The position numbers and the translations under genes were made by a program. Below the pieces are notes generated by a model, which did no database searches, was not told the DNA's origin, and was given only the letters and a program-made list of their open reading frames with translations. This document shows, piece by piece, positions 13,746 through 15,812 of a DNA stretch of 15,812 nt. The DNA is from Candidatus Cloacimonadota bacterium (GTDB lineage Bacteria > Cloacimonadota > Cloacimonadia > Cloacimonadales > TCS61): assembly GCA_021108055.1 (NCBI GenBank), contig JAIORR010000268.1, forward strand, positions 1 through 15,812, given 5' to 3'. Position 1 is the first letter of the stretch. The number at the start of each line of letters is the position of its first letter.

Positions 13746-15687
13746 ACAACAAACCTCCTATCTCAGCATAGATCTGGTCATCTGTGAAATGCTTTGCCTT
13801 GGCAGCACCACTGGGGCAGGATGCTACGCAAGTTCCACATCCCCGACAGATAGCTTCTGTTACTATGCTGATATTTTTTTCTTCATCAAAAATTATAGCT
13901 TTATACGGACAAACAGAAATGCAAAGTTTGCAGCCACCGCATTTATCTTCATCGATAACCGATGTCATTATTTCAAGTTCGATTTCTCGACCCGGAACAA
14001 GCTTGCTGATAATATCTCCAACAGCAGACCTGGCTCTGGTTACAGCAGTAGCCACATTGCAGGGACCAGCCGAACAACCGGCAATATAAATACCTTCCAG
14101 GGTTGAGCCTGTCTGATTCAGAAGTGCATGATCAGCTTTAAAAAATCCATCTTTTCTCAGATCGACATTCAGCAAGTCTGCAAGTTCCTTCGTTCCGGAA
14201 CCAGCTTCCAAACCTGTGGCAAGAACAACCATATCTGTTTCGATCCGGTTGAATCCGTCACCCTCGACAGTTATCTTGTCACCTTTTTCTTTAACTTGAA
14301 TGGTTTTCAGATCATAGCATTTAATGAATCGCGTTCCTTCCTCAATTTGTTTCCTGTAGAAAGCATTTACTTTGGGACCCACAAAAACAAGGTCATTATA
14401 AATATTGAAAACTTTAGCTTCCGGTATTTGTTTTCTTACAAGTTCTCCTACTTTGGATGCACCAAAGCAACATATTCCCGAACAATAAGGAATACCGTCT
14501 TCCCTTAATGAACCTGCACAATGGATAACAGCAACAGTCGATGGTTTCTCACCATTTTTTAAGATAATTTTACTACCGGTGGGACCATTTGAACAAGCAA
14601 TCCGTTCAAACTCGGGTAAAGTATAAACATTGTCGATCTTTCCATAACCTAATTCATCAAATTTGGAAACATCTCCGCTCTTGGTTCCAGTAGCAATCAC
14701 AATTGCACCAACATTGATCTCAAGTTCTTCGTCCTTTTCATTAAAATTAATCGAACCAAACGGACAGGCAGAAACGCAAGCATCACATGAGTTTTCAATG
14801 AAATGCTTACAGTGTTCTTTATCGATAACAGCAGCCGCAGGAACAGAACCCGGGAAAAGTGTGTAAATAGCTTTCCGGTTGCCCAGACCGAGATGAAATT
14901 CGTTTTTCATAGTTACGGGACATACATCAAAACATGCTTCACAGCCAATACAAGTTTCTTCGACATACCTGGCTTTTTTGCGAATTTTTACCAAGAAGTT
15001 ACCATAAAATCCCAGAACATCGGTGATTTCCGAATTTGTAAGAACAGTAATATTGGGATCATCCCTTACTTCTGAAAGTCTTGGTGCAAGCAGGCAGGGA
15101 GCACATTCCATGTTCGGAGCAACTTCTTCTATCTTGATAACAGAACCTCCGAGTGAAATATCCTTTTCTATTAGATAAACTTTCCTTCCTGCTTTTGAGG
15201 CAATAATAGCTGCTTCTATTCCGGCAATTCCTCCACCGATAATGAGAATATCCGAAATTACTTCCATTGTCATTTTTTCCAGATCTTCTGCCAGGATCAC
15301 CCTTCTCAAGGCTGCTTTGATCATAGCTTTTGCTTTCTCATTTGCTTTTGTCTTGTCTTTTGTAACCCACGAAACATCCTCACGAATATTCGCCATCTGA
15401 ACACGGCTCATATTAATTCCAACTTCCTCAGCTACATCCTGAAATGTTTTTTCGTGCAATTTGGGTGAACAGGCAGCAACAATGATACCATCCGGTTTGT
15501 ACTTCATAAGTATCTCGGCAAAATACTTCTTGCCATCCGGAGAACAAAGCAAGTTGCTAACTTCTATGAAACAAAAATCTTCTGTGCTCTCTGCCCAATC
15601 TGCAACGGCTGGAAGATCAATGAAATTGGATATGTTCGTACTGCACTCACACAAAAAAAGTGCGATCTTTGGTTTTTCCACATTCAT
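13738..15687 (-). CDS. hdrA: HdrA-type FAD/iron-sulfur electron-bifurcating subunit
   Basis: This 649-residue protein is close to the length of methanogen HdrA. Residues 1-140 are the N-terminal domain, with Cys13, Cys15, Cys48 and Cys73. An FAD-binding GGGIAG lies at 151-156 in a thioredoxin-reductase-like fold. An inserted ferredoxin module has cysteines 246, 249, 252 and 256, plus 301, 304 and 308 with Cys293 as a possible fourth ligand. The HdrA hallmark PYCSGICC is at 400-407. A C-terminal two-cluster ferredoxin has cysteines 583, 586, 589 and 593, and 614, 617, 620 and 624. In characterised complexes the HdrA flavin splits electron pairs from H2 between ferredoxin and a disulfide acceptor. 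In a bacterium the second acceptor is unknown. The start has GAGGAG upstream and lies 47 bases after the preceding gene, with no terminator seen between them. Confidence 0.93.
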   Translation of the reverse strand: MNVEKPKIALFLCECSTNISNFIDLPAVADWAESTEDFCFIEVSNLLCSPDGKKYFAEILMKYKPDGIIVAACSPKLHEKTFQDVAEEVGINMSRVQMANIREDVSWVTKDKTKANEKAKAMIKAALRRVILAEDLEKMTMEVISDILIIGGGIAGIEAAIIASKAGRKVYLIEKDISLGGSVIKIEEVAPNMECAPCLLAPRLSEVRDDPNITVLTNSEITDVLGFYGNFLVKIRKKARYVEETCIGCEACFDVCPVTMKNEFHLGLGNRKAIYTLFPGSVPAAAVIDKEHCKHFIENSCDACVSACPFGSINFNEKDEELEINVGAIVIATGTKSGDVSKFDELGYGKIDNVYTLPEFERIACSNGPTGSKIILKNGEKPSTVAVIHCAGSLREDGIPYCSGICCFGASKVGELVRKQIPEAKVFNIYNDLVFVGPKVNAFYRKQIEEGTRFIKCYDLKTIQVKEKGDKITVEGDGFNRIETDMVVLATGLEAGSGTKELADLLNVDLRKDGFFKADHALLNQTGSTLEGIYIAGCSAGPCNVATAVTRARSAVGDIISKLVPGREIELEIMTSVIDEDKCGGCKLCISVCPYKAIIFDEEKNISIVTEAICRGCGTCVASCPSGAAKAKHFTDDQIYAEIGGLLYE

Positions 15688-15734
15688 CGTAAATCTCCTC
15701 TTTTGTCGTTTTCTAAACGAAACATTTTAAATAT

Positions 15735-15812
15735 TTAATGAACCGTTGAATCCAGTTCGATCCACGAAAGGATTTCTTTGCGAATCCTCTTTACAACATC
15801 ATCCACGCAAGC
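15735..15812 (-). CDS. C-terminal end of an unidentified upstream gene (partial)
   Basis: The minus strand is open from the window edge to TAA at 15737-15735. It encodes 25 residues that start ACVDDVVKRIRK and end LDSTVH. Codon use resembles its neighbours. The short gap to hdrA and the same strand suggest the same operon, where HdrB, HdrC or another electron-transfer gene would be expected. These 25 residues contain one cysteine and no diagnostic motif, so the product cannot be named. Confidence 0.5.
   Translation of the reverse strand, partial: ACVDDVVKRIRKEILSWIELDSTVH

Overview
The window (about 40% G+C) carries two convergent-free gene blocks, and every convincing gene lies on the minus strand, so the biological order runs from high to low coordinates. 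The gene content suggests a Gram-negative anaerobe of the FCB group. Two PorV/UPF0164-type outer-membrane barrels, a BACON/Ig lipoprotein and a group 3c hydrogenase fit candidate phyla such as Cloacimonadota or their relatives. This placement is inference, because no rRNA or marker gene is present.

Region 1 (15812 to 10851) is an electron-bifurcation operon. It starts with the last 25 codons of an unidentified upstream gene, then hdrA (15687-13738), mvhD (13745-13314), mvhG (13314-12337) and mvhA (12344-10851). The last four are tightly coupled, with overlaps of 8, 1 and 8 bases. Together they encode a soluble [NiFe]-hydrogenase joined to the FAD-bearing HdrA subunit. Such enzymes couple H2 oxidation or formation to ferredoxin plus a second acceptor. 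HdrB and HdrC are not in view and may lie just upstream.

Region 2 (10850 to 10191) is a 660-base non-coding stretch. Reading towards the right of the window, it holds AT-rich leader sequence, a strong minus-strand terminator hairpin, a pair of mutually exclusive hairpins, and three kinds of degenerate short-unit repeat (CCTGAAC, CAAATA and ATCCG). The last repeat copy runs into the mvhA stop codon.

Region 3 (10190 to 133) is a seven-gene cell-envelope operon with gaps of 13-75 bases or with touching or overlapping ends. In order it encodes: a TPR/coiled-coil/CsgG-FlgT-like protein; a PorV-like barrel; an Ig/BACON lipoprotein; a second PorV-like barrel; an LPP20-type periplasmic protein; a membrane CHASE2 adenylate cyclase; and an SH3b-M48 metalloprotease. 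Six products carry an export signal and the seventh places a large sensor domain outside the inner membrane. The layout suggests an outer-membrane assembly whose state is sensed in the periplasm, converted to cAMP, and policed by a protease. That link is inferred from co-transcription, not shown. A hairpin with a possible 10-codon leader ORF precedes the second barrel gene.

Region 4 (132 to 1) holds a stem-loop at 3-44 and no supported gene.
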